Source: an uncultured Porphyromonadaceae bacterium
Lineage (GTDB): Bacteria > Bacteroidota > Bacteroidia > Bacteroidales > Muribaculaceae
Assembly (NCBI GenBank): GCA_946553045.1
Contig: CAMNRO010000001.1
Coordinates: 62,001-126,000, forward strand
Direction: 5' to 3'
DNA length: 64,000 nucleotides
The notes beneath the pieces are model-generated. The model did not search any database, was not told the origin of the DNA, and saw only the letters and a program-made list of their open reading frames with translations. Shown piece after piece: positions 8,736 through 17,660 of this stretch. The position numbers were made by a program, and so were the translations under genes. Numbering within the stretch: position 1 is the stretch's first letter; the number at the start of each line of letters is the position of its first letter.

Positions 8736-10319
8736 TTAGAACGAGTCGTTCTGAGTCAGGTTGGGATTGTTGTTCACTTCCTTCTGCGGGAAAGGCAGCC
8801 ATTCACGTCCGGGAACAAAGTTAAGACGGTGTTTCTCGCTGTAGGATTTCACATATTCGGTATATTCGGCATCAGAACCGAGACCCCAGCGGCGAAGGTC
8901 GAAGAAACGGTCATACTCGAACATCAACTCTTTGCCGCGCTCTTTCTGCAGACGGCGCATGAACGATTTCTTGTCCTTGAGGCAGTCTTTATGCACGCTC
9001 TGAGCCAGGGGGTAGAGGTTTACGCGCTCGCGAACCATATCGACATACTTGGCGGCGTCTTTCAGAGGTGCTCCGGTCTCGGCAAGACACTCGGCATAGC
9101 TCAGGAGGACGTCGGCATAGCGGAGTATGCGCACGTTGATGGCATTGGGGTTGGTAGCGGCCTTAGCATTCAAATAGTAGTCCGTGCAATACTTGCGGCA
9201 CCAGCACTGCTTTTTCCAGAGGTCGTCGCGCCAGTTTGTGATCTGGCCGTCGCCGGGATAGAGAACCTCTCCGGGGAAGTCCTTCCAGAGGTCGGGATAT
9301 ACGATATTGTCGCGCAGACGGACGTCGTAGCCACCGTCGCGGGTCTTCTCGTCCTTATACATTGCCACAGTCCAGTCGGGTACAAAATAGTCACCGAATC
9401 CTACGGGCGAGGCCGACATGAAGCGTTCGCGCCAATTGCCGAAGTTGCAGTCGGCACCATCATTTCCTATCATACCCCAGAAACCACCGATTTTGTTGGG
9501 ACTCTCGTCTGAGTTCTGTGTCTCGAAGATAGATTCGGTGTTGTTTTCCGAATCATGGCGGAAGTTGTCGCGATATTTTGCAACAAGCTGATATTTCCCT
9601 GAGTCTATTACTTTTTTGAAGCAATCTTTTGCCGACGCAAAATCGTGAGTATTCATGTAGAGTTTACCGAGGAAGCAGAGAGCATGATACTTGTTCACAC
9701 GACCCACTTCCGAATAAGAATCAGGAAGATTGGCAACGGCATATTTTAAGTCTTCTTCAACAAATTTGCAGTTAGCCTCGAAAGTAGATTCTGCTGGTTG
9801 GTCGGAAGGTGCCGAAATCCAGTCTACCAGAGGTGCTTTCTTGTAGAGCATGGTCAGGTAGTAGTAGTGCATGCCACGGAGAGCGCGGGCCTGGGCGAGG
9901 ACATCGGTTTTCTTGTCTTCGCTGCTCCATTCGATTTCATCGGCGTGGATTATCACCTGATTGGCGCGGAAGATAGCCTGATAGAGAAGATTATATGTAT
10001 AGAGATTCCAGCGCTGATCGTAGTTTGTATAGTTCAGATTGATGAGCGACTTGAGTTCGTTGTCGGGCGAATCAGAGGTAAATTCATCCGACTGACCCGA
10101 ACACATATATGCGTTAAGATTGGTATAGAAACTATTGTACAGAGCATGATATGCCCCTGTAAGACCGCTTTCTACTCCGGCCTGGGTATTCCATGCCACT
10201 TCGGCGGTGAGTTTATTTGGGTCGCTGAGTTCGAGCAAAGATTCGTTGCACGAAGTAATTGCAAGTGCTGCGGTGCCGACAACTGCGGCAACTGATATGG
10301 TCTTTATATATTTTATCAT
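8736..10319 (-). CDS. SusD/RagB-family surface glycan-binding lipoprotein
   Basis: A 527-residue SusD-like lipoprotein. The signal peptide ends with a lipobox (LAITSC), so Cys24 is probably lipidated. TPR-like helices follow (ARALRGMHYYYLTMLYK, the conserved SusD core), and the C-terminal segment LQKERGKELMFEYDRFFDLRRWG is the family signature. SusD proteins sit on the cell surface as a lid on a SusC channel and capture oligosaccharides. It lies 12 bases downstream of the SusC gene and is the last gene of the operon. The neighbouring GH51 and GH43 enzymes point to arabinan or arabino-oligosaccharides as ligand (inference). Confidence 0.95.
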   Translation of the reverse strand: MIKYIKTISVAAVVGTAALAITSCNESLLELSDPNKLTAEVAWNTQAGVESGLTGAYHALYNSFYTNLNAYMCSGQSDEFTSDSPDNELKSLINLNYTNYDQRWNLYTYNLLYQAIFRANQVIIHADEIEWSSEDKKTDVLAQARALRGMHYYYLTMLYKKAPLVDWISAPSDQPAESTFEANCKFVEEDLKYAVANLPDSYSEVGRVNKYHALCFLGKLYMNTHDFASAKDCFKKVIDSGKYQLVAKYRDNFRHDSENNTESIFETQNSDESPNKIGGFWGMIGNDGADCNFGNWRERFMSASPVGFGDYFVPDWTVAMYKDEKTRDGGYDVRLRDNIVYPDLWKDFPGEVLYPGDGQITNWRDDLWKKQCWCRKYCTDYYLNAKAATNPNAINVRILRYADVLLSYAECLAETGAPLKDAAKYVDMVRERVNLYPLAQSVHKDCLKDKKSFMRRLQKERGKELMFEYDRFFDLRRWGLGSDAEYTEYVKSYSEKHRLNFVPGREWLPFPQKEVNNNPNLTQNDSF

Positions 10320-10331
10320 TGTTGAATTAGA

Positions 10332-13300
10332 TTAGAAATCAATATTAACACCGAACACCCACGATTTGGGTGATGGATAAGCGCTCATGTCTACACCGGG
10401 AAGGAAGATATTATTGCTGTTGAAATCGGGGTCAAAGCCTTTATATTTGGAAATGGTGATGAGGTTCTGGCCTGTCACAGATACTTTCACATTTTCCACA
10501 TATCCCTTAAGGAATTTAGGCTTCCAGTTATAGGCAAGCGAGATAGAGCTGAATCGGAAGAACGAAGCGTCCTCAAGCCAGCGGTCGCACCACAAGTGGC
10601 TGTTGCGCTCGTCGCCGTAGATAGGACGAGGGTTCTTCGAACCCATGTTTGTAGGACTCCAATAGTCATACCCGGCATATGCGCCCTTGCAGTCGTTGAT
10701 ACCTTCCATATATCGACGTGTATCATTGTAGGCGTACTGACCAAACTTTCCGTAACCAACCACACCGAAATCGAAATTCTTCCATGAGAGTTGCACATTG
10801 AGACCGAGTTCGAGTTTTGGCCATGGGCTACGGTCATCTATGGTAGTAGCGTCGCCCGATGTAATCTGTCCGTCGTCGTTGGTATCGACATAGCGTATAT
10901 CGCCCGGACCGGCATCGGGTTGAATCACCTGACCTTTGGAGTTCTTGTGAGCCAGAACTTCGTCCATGCTCTGGAAGATACCGTCGGTCTTCACGAGATA
11001 GAATTTACCGACAGACTGACCAACGCGGGTTACGGTATATGTGCCGTACTGGTTGCCGTCGAACTGCTCGGCCTTACCGTATCCGAACTTGAGCAGTTTG
11101 TTGTCGGAGTGGTTCATATTGAGGCTAACAGAATATGAGAAACCGTTTTCAAGTCGGTCGCGCCATGTGGCAGTAAGTTCGAAGCCCTTATTTTCGATCG
11201 AAGCGGCGTTCACCACGGGGCTACCGCCTGCATTACCCGTCGAACCGAGGATAGGCAGACCTGTAAGCACGTCGTGAGATGTCGATATATAGTATTCAGC
11301 GGTAACAGAAAGGCGGTTGTTGAGGAAACTGAGATCTACACCGAAGTTTTTCTGCTCCATGGTTTCCCACGAAAGGTCGGAATTGGAGAGCGAAGCTACA
11401 GTCTGACCTATTGTCGTACCCTTTCCGTCGCCGTTGAATAGATATTGGGCGGTACTGAGCATATACATCTGGTAGTCATAGTAGCCTATATTCTGGCTGC
11501 CGAGTTTACCCCAGTTGGCGCGGATTTTAAGGTCATTAATCCAGCCTGCCTTGAAGAATTTTTCCTGACTGATACGCCAGCCAACAGACGCGGAAGGAAA
11601 TGTGCCCCATTTGTAGCCCTTTCCGAAACGTGATGTTCCGTCGATACGACCGGTGATACTCAAAAGATAGCGACCATCGTAATCGTAATTGACTCGACCG
11701 AGGTAAGATATAAGAGCTGCTTCATACATACTGCCCGAGGCGGTCGCGCCGGCAGTTCCGGCATTCACGGTATGAAGCCAGCCAGCTCCGGGAATTTCAA
11801 TAAGATTCTGCTTGGAGGCTTCGGCATTTTTTACGCGAGTCTTCTGATATGTCTGACCCACAACGGCATCGACGTTGTGCCCTCCGAACTTTTTGTTGAA
11901 CGAAAGAGTATTCTCAATCAAATAGTTATAGCGTCGATTCCATGTAGTAGTAGCAGAGTTCGGACCGTCGGCTTTATTCAGGCCTGTGCCGTAGCCCTTG
12001 GTCCATGAGTCGCGGCTCGAATCCATGATGTCGGCACCGAGATTGATTTTATATTTCAGGAAGTCGAAAATGGTGAGTTCAGCCCAGGCGTTCGCTCGGA
12101 TAGTGACGAATTCAGTCTTGGTATCACCATTATCAACGGCTGCAAATGGATTATAGGCCAGAGTCCTGGCTCGAGTCTGGTCTCCGCGGCCATAACCATG
12201 GGTCGTACCGAGGGGGCCGTCATCATAGATAGGTACCGTAGGGATAAGTTCGACAATGTCCTGAATTACACCGCCGCCCATGATACTGCTTGCATTCCTG
12301 AGCTTGGTACGCGACACTGCAATGTTCTCTCCCGCACGCACACGCCCGAGAGTTCCCTGACTATTGATACGCGCCGTAAGGCGTTCCATACCTCGGCCGG
12401 GGGTTGTTGCACTGTTGCCCATATAGTTGAGCGACGCACGATAGGTTCCGTGCTTTGAGCCGCCCGACATACTGAAGTCGTATGTCTGCATGACACCGGT
12501 CTTAAACCATTCGCCCTGCCAGTCGGTGTCGTATTCGCGGTGGTCGAAACGCTCGGTCACGCCCTGCACACCGATGGCGATGGCGTTGTCGACAGCGACA
12601 TCGTAGAGAGCCTTCCACTCGGCGGCGCGTGCCATCTTGAGCTTGGGAAGATTCTGGATTGCAACCTGCGACATGAAGCCGAACTTGGTGCGGCCATCCT
12701 TACCACCCTTGGTGGTGATGATGATCACACCGTTGGCTGCACGCGAACCGTAGATGGCGGCTGCGGAAGCGTCCTTGAGTACCTGAATGGTTTCGATGTC
12801 GTTGATGTTGAAGTGAATGTCGTTGGAGGTAGGCACCCCGTCAATTACATAGAGGGGGTCGTTGTTGGTGAGGTTGCCTACACCGCGGATCTGAATCTGG
12901 GGAAGCGAGCCGATTTCACCGCCCGTACGCACGCTCACGCCGGCAGCGGCGCCGAGGAGCATTTCGCCTACAGAGGTGTTGGTGCGCTGGCTGTAGTCTT
13001 CCGGTTTCACAACCGAAACAGCGCCCGTAAGGTCGGCTTTCTTGACTGTACCATAACCGATGGCAACCACTTCGTCGAGCTGGATGCCCGATTCCTTCAT
13101 CGTCACGTTCACTACGCTGCGGTTCTGCACAGGAACCTCGACCGTAGCGAGGCCGACGTATGAGAATACGAGGGTTCCGTTGCCGGGAGCATTGATTTCA
13201 TATTTACCGTCGATGTCGGTGGTATTGGCCACCTTTGTGTCTTTCAGCACCACGGAGGCTCCGATTACCGGTTCGCCGTCTTCTGTGGAGACAAGGCCGG

Positions 13301-13412
13301 TCACTTTCTGTGCCATTGCAGGCAGAGCGGCAAAGACCGCCAGCATCACAATGAAGGCCTTGAAGAATGCCGGAATTCGTCCGGACAGATTCTGTCGATT
13401 GGTCATTTTCAT
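10332..13412 (-). CDS. SusC/RagA-family TonB-linked outer-membrane transporter
   Basis: A 1026-residue SusC-like protein. The signal peptide is followed by a carboxypeptidase-regulatory-like domain (KVTGLVSTEDGEPVIGASVVLKDT..., about residues 36-110), a TonB-box/plug start (LDEVVAIGYGTVKKADLTGAV), the SusC plug signature (QIQIRGVGNLTNNDPLYVIDG) and a long barrel ending in ...KSWVFGVNIDF with terminal Phe. There is no STN domain, so no anti-sigma signalling is expected. It imports oligosaccharides too large for porins, together with the SusD lid. The gap to the upstream enzyme gene is 211 bases and contains two inverted repeats. Confidence 0.96.
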   Translation of the reverse strand: MKMTNRQNLSGRIPAFFKAFIVMLAVFAALPAMAQKVTGLVSTEDGEPVIGASVVLKDTKVANTTDIDGKYEINAPGNGTLVFSYVGLATVEVPVQNRSVVNVTMKESGIQLDEVVAIGYGTVKKADLTGAVSVVKPEDYSQRTNTSVGEMLLGAAAGVSVRTGGEIGSLPQIQIRGVGNLTNNDPLYVIDGVPTSNDIHFNINDIETIQVLKDASAAAIYGSRAANGVIIITTKGGKDGRTKFGFMSQVAIQNLPKLKMARAAEWKALYDVAVDNAIAIGVQGVTERFDHREYDTDWQGEWFKTGVMQTYDFSMSGGSKHGTYRASLNYMGNSATTPGRGMERLTARINSQGTLGRVRAGENIAVSRTKLRNASSIMGGGVIQDIVELIPTVPIYDDGPLGTTHGYGRGDQTRARTLAYNPFAAVDNGDTKTEFVTIRANAWAELTIFDFLKYKINLGADIMDSSRDSWTKGYGTGLNKADGPNSATTTWNRRYNYLIENTLSFNKKFGGHNVDAVVGQTYQKTRVKNAEASKQNLIEIPGAGWLHTVNAGTAGATASGSMYEAALISYLGRVNYDYDGRYLLSITGRIDGTSRFGKGYKWGTFPSASVGWRISQEKFFKAGWINDLKIRANWGKLGSQNIGYYDYQMYMLSTAQYLFNGDGKGTTIGQTVASLSNSDLSWETMEQKNFGVDLSFLNNRLSVTAEYYISTSHDVLTGLPILGSTGNAGGSPVVNAASIENKGFELTATWRDRLENGFSYSVSLNMNHSDNKLLKFGYGKAEQFDGNQYGTYTVTRVGQSVGKFYLVKTDGIFQSMDEVLAHKNSKGQVIQPDAGPGDIRYVDTNDDGQITSGDATTIDDRSPWPKLELGLNVQLSWKNFDFGVVGYGKFGQYAYNDTRRYMEGINDCKGAYAGYDYWSPTNMGSKNPRPIYGDERNSHLWCDRWLEDASFFRFSSISLAYNWKPKFLKGYVENVKVSVTGQNLITISKYKGFDPDFNSNNIFLPGVDMSAYPSPKSWVFGVNIDF

Positions 13413-13485
13413 GGTTGATTAATTAAAATACTTAATAACAGCTGTTTATGATTGATTTATTGGTTTATCCAAGTGTGAGCGAGGG

Positions 13486-13510
13486 CTATACCGTCTCATC
13501 GACGGCATAG
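13486..13510 (-). other. Hairpin in the SusC leader
   Basis: CTATACCGTC and GACGGCATAG pair as a 10-bp stem with one mismatch and a 5-base loop, 74 bases upstream of the SusC ATG. No TAnnTTTG promoter is visible between here and the ATG, so the transcript probably runs through this element from upstream. Confidence 0.4.
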
Positions 13511-13554
13511 ACACGGATAATAAACATTTCGGTGGTAATCCGGGCGTTCCCGAG

Positions 13555-13607
13555 TATTGTTGTCCGCCTGAACCTAACCTATGGAACTATCAGGGCGGAC
13601 AACAATA
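13555..13607 (-). terminator. Perfect 14-bp inverted repeat after the GH43 fusion gene
   Basis: TATTGTTGTCCGCC (13555-13568) pairs perfectly with its complement at 13594-13607 around a 25-base loop. It begins 17 bases after the stop of the fusion gene. On the minus strand no U-run follows, so it may be a partial terminator or an RNA stability stem that separates enzyme genes from susCD rather than a complete stop. Confidence 0.55.
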
Positions 13608-13623
13608 ACCAAGAAACTACAGA

Positions 13624-16209
13624 TTATTTAGCGTCGGAGATGACGGGCCAGCCGTCTTCCCACTTGATTTCGCGGAGGAAGAGTTTGCTGGCTCCGCGGC
13701 GGCTTTTATCGTAGGCATGGGCTATGAAATACCACTTGCCGTCTATTTCGTAGACACTGCAGTGACCGACACCGCTGTATGCGGGGCTTTCGCCTACAAT
13801 AATCTCGCCGCCACATTCGGTCATTGGCCTGCCGTCTTTGCCGACATAAGGCCCGGCGACCTTGCGGCTGCGCCCCACGGCAGTCTTATAGTTACTGCTC
13901 AAGCCTTTGCAGCAATAGTCGTAGCTCACGAAGAGATAGTACCAGCCGTCGTGACAGGCGATGAACGGTGCTTCGATGGCATTGGTGTTGGCAGTCTCGT
14001 TGCCGTGCGCTACTTTGTCGGCCGGACGTCGACGGGCTATGGTAACTGGAGCTCCGACAGGAGTTTTCATATCTTTGTCGAGCTGAACGAGCTGAATTCC
14101 ATCCCAGAACGAACCGAAAGTCATCCAGGGTGTACCCTTTTCATCGATGATAATGTTGGGGTCGATGGCGTTCCAGTCGTTTACACCGGGCTGAGAGCGG
14201 ATTACGGCCCCAAGGTCCTCCCACTTATAGTCGGGGCTGTTCGGGTTGAGGGTCTTGTTGGTAGCCACACCTATGACCGAGATATTTTTATAGAAGGTCG
14301 AGCAGCTGTAGTAAAGATACCATCGGTCGCCGACCTTGATGATGTCGGGAGCCCAGGTATGTCCGCCATACGATGGCACGAACTCTACGGGCCAGGTGGG
14401 AGTCGGGTCGAGCGGTGCTTTCTCCTGCTTCCATGTCTTGAGGTCGGTCGACGACATCATGCCGATGCCGAAACCGGTGGTAAACATATAGTACACACCG
14501 TCTTCCTTGGCCATTACAGGGTCGTGAACATCGGGGTTCGCGGCATCGAACTCGAAATGAGGACGACGAGGCATAGGCTTCGAGAGCGTACGCTGCAGGA
14601 AGTTTGCAATGCCACCGGTGGCCTGCTCGTGGTGGGCGGAATTGGAGAATCCGTGGTCACCGCCGGGCACGACCTGCTTCTCGCACTTTTCGTAGATTTC
14701 GGCAGCCTTGTCGGCACCGGCAGCCACGAAGTCGCGGTCGCCATAGACGATGAACACATCGCCCTTGTAGGCCGGAATCGAGTCGAACACATTCACTCCG
14801 TTGATTTTCTCATAGTAAACACGGCCAAGCTTCATACCCATGAGTTCCTGGGGGCGACCGCCGTCGGCGTCGAAACGCTTGAGCATCATCGGAGCGGTGT
14901 CGGGGATAGTGAGGGCGGGATATACGAGAACGAGCGATTTAAAAAGGTTGGGATTTGCCGCGCTCGTGAGAGCTGCCACGAGACCACCCTGGCTGCAGCC
15001 GACGAGCGCCATGCGGGTCGAATCGACAAAATCCCATGTCCTGGCGGCTGCCACGATATCCTCGATATTTGCTTTTTCGGTGAAGACGGTCATTTCGGTG
15101 GTTACGCCGTCGCTCTTGCTGTGATTGCCACCGCCGCAGAAGTCGAAGATGTAGCTTGCCACACCGCGCATAGCCATGGTTTCGGCGAAGGGCTGGGGTT
15201 CGCGGTATGTACCGTTGTAGCCGTGAGCCATGATGGCGAGGGGCTTGCGGGCATCGCCACCGGTGGGGATATAGACACGGCCTCTGATGGTCTTGCCGTC
15301 GCGGGCTTTCACGTCGATTTCCTTGATGGTGAAGGGAATGTTCTCATCGGGGAAGTTCTTGGCCTTCATGGTGTAGTCGGGGAAGTCGCGGAGACGGTTG
15401 CGGAGGAACACGTCGAGATCGGCGCGCTTGTCCTTGAACTGCCAGCCGAGCCATGCCCGGGCCATGCGGGAGAAAGAGCCGCCGAAAGGCTCATGGTAAG
15501 TGCCTCCATGACCTATGCGGAGGTGATTGGCGAAAGCCACAGGCACATGATTGATGCGGTCGTAGTCGAGCTGCGCGTTCTCATAGGCGATATCGCCTTC
15601 GCCGCCGATGATATAGAGAATCGGACAGTGGAGATTGCGGAGCGACTCGCCGGAAGCTTCCGACATACTGATGTCGCCCATGCCGGAGTTGAACATTATG
15701 CATGTCTTCACTCGGGGGTCACCGCAGTTGGCCAGCAGCTGGGCGCCGCCGCAGCTCATGCCGCCGAGGCCTACATATTCGAGGTCGATGCCTTTATAGT
15801 AGGGGCTCGAAGAGTCTTTGACAACGCGCTCCGCCCAGTCGATGGCGCGGGGCATGTCCTCGTTGGGCGACTTGTGGAGCTCGCGGTCGGAGATGCTGTC
15901 CTGCATCTCGCCGAGGGCCACTACGAGGTAGCCGTAGGAGGCAAGGTCGCTGAGCATGCGCTCGTGGGGGAGCGATGTGTCGTTGCAGCCGCCGTTGGCG
16001 AACACGAAGAGCGGAAGCGGGCCTTCGCCTTTCACTGCGGCCTTGTAGTCGGCCGGACGGTAGACCACATAGCCGGGCAGTGTCGGCTCGCTGATGGCCT
16101 CGGACTTGTAGGGGCCGCTGCCGCCGTCGTCGAGGACCTTGCGTGTCGGAGCAGCCGAAAGGTTCAGGAACAGCGCCGAAAGAATTGTAAATAAGAATAG
16201 TCTCTTCAT
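13624..16209 (-). CDS. Triple-domain fusion: two alpha/beta-hydrolase domains plus GH43 endo-arabinanase-like domain
   Basis: An 861-residue secreted protein (signal peptide ending LSAAP). Residues about 30-280 form a first alpha/beta-hydrolase domain with nucleophile elbow GGMSCGG (Ser152). Residues about 290-545 form a second one with GCSQGG (Ser406), an Asp in VYGDRD and His in GGDHGF. Residues about 550-861 are a GH43 five-bladed propeller resembling endo-1,5-alpha-L-arabinanases: catalytic base Asp563 in VHDPV, Asp683 in NAIDPN and acid Glu746 in AIEAPFI are all present. The frame is continuous, so this is one polypeptide. It would combine ester removal (acetyl or feruloyl, inferred) with arabinan cleavage. 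Its ATG overlaps the stop of the carboxylesterase gene, as part of the GH51-to-SusD operon. Confidence 0.88.
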   Translation of the reverse strand: MKRLFLFTILSALFLNLSAAPTRKVLDDGGSGPYKSEAISEPTLPGYVVYRPADYKAAVKGEGPLPLFVFANGGCNDTSLPHERMLSDLASYGYLVVALGEMQDSISDRELHKSPNEDMPRAIDWAERVVKDSSSPYYKGIDLEYVGLGGMSCGGAQLLANCGDPRVKTCIMFNSGMGDISMSEASGESLRNLHCPILYIIGGEGDIAYENAQLDYDRINHVPVAFANHLRIGHGGTYHEPFGGSFSRMARAWLGWQFKDKRADLDVFLRNRLRDFPDYTMKAKNFPDENIPFTIKEIDVKARDGKTIRGRVYIPTGGDARKPLAIMAHGYNGTYREPQPFAETMAMRGVASYIFDFCGGGNHSKSDGVTTEMTVFTEKANIEDIVAAARTWDFVDSTRMALVGCSQGGLVAALTSAANPNLFKSLVLVYPALTIPDTAPMMLKRFDADGGRPQELMGMKLGRVYYEKINGVNVFDSIPAYKGDVFIVYGDRDFVAAGADKAAEIYEKCEKQVVPGGDHGFSNSAHHEQATGGIANFLQRTLSKPMPRRPHFEFDAANPDVHDPVMAKEDGVYYMFTTGFGIGMMSSTDLKTWKQEKAPLDPTPTWPVEFVPSYGGHTWAPDIIKVGDRWYLYYSCSTFYKNISVIGVATNKTLNPNSPDYKWEDLGAVIRSQPGVNDWNAIDPNIIIDEKGTPWMTFGSFWDGIQLVQLDKDMKTPVGAPVTIARRRPADKVAHGNETANTNAIEAPFIACHDGWYYLFVSYDYCCKGLSSNYKTAVGRSRKVAGPYVGKDGRPMTECGGEIIVGESPAYSGVGHCSVYEIDGKWYFIAHAYDKSRRGASKLFLREIKWEDGWPVISDAK

Positions 16210-17657
16210 TATTTGGTCTTGATATATGACTTGTTATCGAATACCATCGTGGGGCATGTGGTGTCGTTGTAAGGCTCCCACTTGGGAAGCCCCTTGGTGT
16301 TGGGGTTGCCGTTGCGGATAAAGGCAATCCATGCCGAGCTCATCTTGTCGGCGAGCTCGTATGCCTCTTTGGTCGCGCCGGTCATTTCGGGCTGAAGCTC
16401 GATGTTGTTGAACATGAAGGGAAGTTCCATGCCGTGGCATGCGCCGAGGGTGTTGCCTTCGGGCTTCCAGTTGAAGAGGTAGAGATATGCGTCGGCTGTG
16501 CCCTGAGCGGCTTTGTTGCGGGCCTGGTTGATGGCGCCGTCGCGGAACATTGTGTCTTCCTTGCCGTTGAGGAAATCGAACTCGTTGAAGTTCCAGCCAA
16601 TCATCATGGGCACTTCAGCGCTTACTTCGGGTGCACCGTTCTCAAAACCCGGAGCAACGATGTGCTTGCCGTCGAGCACCGGACCCATCATGCCTCTTCT
16701 CACGTCCTTGCCCTGGGCCTTGAGTGTCATGTTGACAGCGTTCATGCTCTTGTTGACGGCAGCAACGAGCTCCTTGTAGGGAACAGCGTTAAGACCCTCT
16801 ACATCGTCGGCCTTGAGACCGAGCTCGTTCAGGAGAGCCTTGCCGTAGAGCTCGGCATACTCGTTCACATTCTGGCGGGCGAAAGAACCGCTCTGCACGA
16901 TTGCGCGGTGAAACAGGCCTTTGGCCGCGGGCATCATCATGACGGTGGAAACCTTGCCGCCGCCACCACTTTGGCCGCCGATGGTCACGCAGTCGGGGTC
17001 GCCGCCGAAGTTGGCTATATTATCGTGAACCCATTCGAGGGATTTAACGAGGTCCTGCATGCCGAGGTTGGCGGAATCGGAATAACGGCCACCGAGACCC
17101 GACATGTCGAAATAACCGAGAGTATTTAGGCGGTGGTTTACAGTCACGACAACAATATCGCCCTTTTCGGCGAGGGCGCGGCCTTCGTAGCAGGGAAGGT
17201 CATGGCCGGAGCCGGTCGCGAAGCCTCCGCCGTGGAACCACACGAATACCGGACGTTTCTTACCGTCGTCGAGACCCTTGGTCCATACGTTGAGCACGAG
17301 GCATTTTTCCTCGTCCATCGGCTCCATCACGAACTGGAAGCCGAAATCGTTGTCGCTCTGAGGATTTCCCTTGAAATCGAGGGTCTGACCCTGGGGTGCC
17401 TTGGGACCATACACGCGGCATTTGAGCACGCCCTCGTGCGATTCGGGCTTCTGGGGCGGCATGAAACGCTCGGCATGAGCGTAGGGTATACCCTTGAATG
17501 TGTAGACATCGCCGTCGCGATAGCCCTGGATTTTACCATAGACGGTATTGGCGGTCGTGGACTCGTCGGACACGAGCGGACCGACCGTGCGGGCCTCGGC
17601 ACACATCATGGCAGAGGCGCAAAGTGCGATTGCTAATGCGGATTTGATTGTTTTCAT
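16209..17657 (-). CDS. Secreted type-B carboxylesterase
   Basis: A 482-residue carboxylesterase/lipase-family protein with signal peptide (cleavage near AEA). It has the type-B landmarks: FKGIPYA near the N-terminus, LNVWTKG, oxyanion-hole HGGGFATGS, nucleophile elbow GGQSGGGG with Ser230, and the late His in CHGMELPFMFNN. Such enzymes remove acyl groups; within this arabinan locus it may deacylate pectic side chains such as acetylated or feruloylated arabinan (inference). It is in an operon: 3 bases separate it from the GH51 stop upstream, and its own stop overlaps the ATG of the fusion gene (TAATG). Confidence 0.88.
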   Translation of the reverse strand: MKTIKSALAIALCASAMMCAEARTVGPLVSDESTTANTVYGKIQGYRDGDVYTFKGIPYAHAERFMPPQKPESHEGVLKCRVYGPKAPQGQTLDFKGNPQSDNDFGFQFVMEPMDEEKCLVLNVWTKGLDDGKKRPVFVWFHGGGFATGSGHDLPCYEGRALAEKGDIVVVTVNHRLNTLGYFDMSGLGGRYSDSANLGMQDLVKSLEWVHDNIANFGGDPDCVTIGGQSGGGGKVSTVMMMPAAKGLFHRAIVQSGSFARQNVNEYAELYGKALLNELGLKADDVEGLNAVPYKELVAAVNKSMNAVNMTLKAQGKDVRRGMMGPVLDGKHIVAPGFENGAPEVSAEVPMMIGWNFNEFDFLNGKEDTMFRDGAINQARNKAAQGTADAYLYLFNWKPEGNTLGACHGMELPFMFNNIELQPEMTGATKEAYELADKMSSAWIAFIRNGNPNTKGLPKWEPYNDTTCPTMVFDNKSYIKTK

Positions 17658-17660
17658 GGC

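Noticed and set aside
13717-16194. A long open frame of 825 codons antisense to the esterase-GH43 fusion
   Set aside because: It mirrors the codon pattern of the opposite strand in a GC-rich gene, has no promoter, and its composition shows no domain. The sense frame carries full catalytic motifs.
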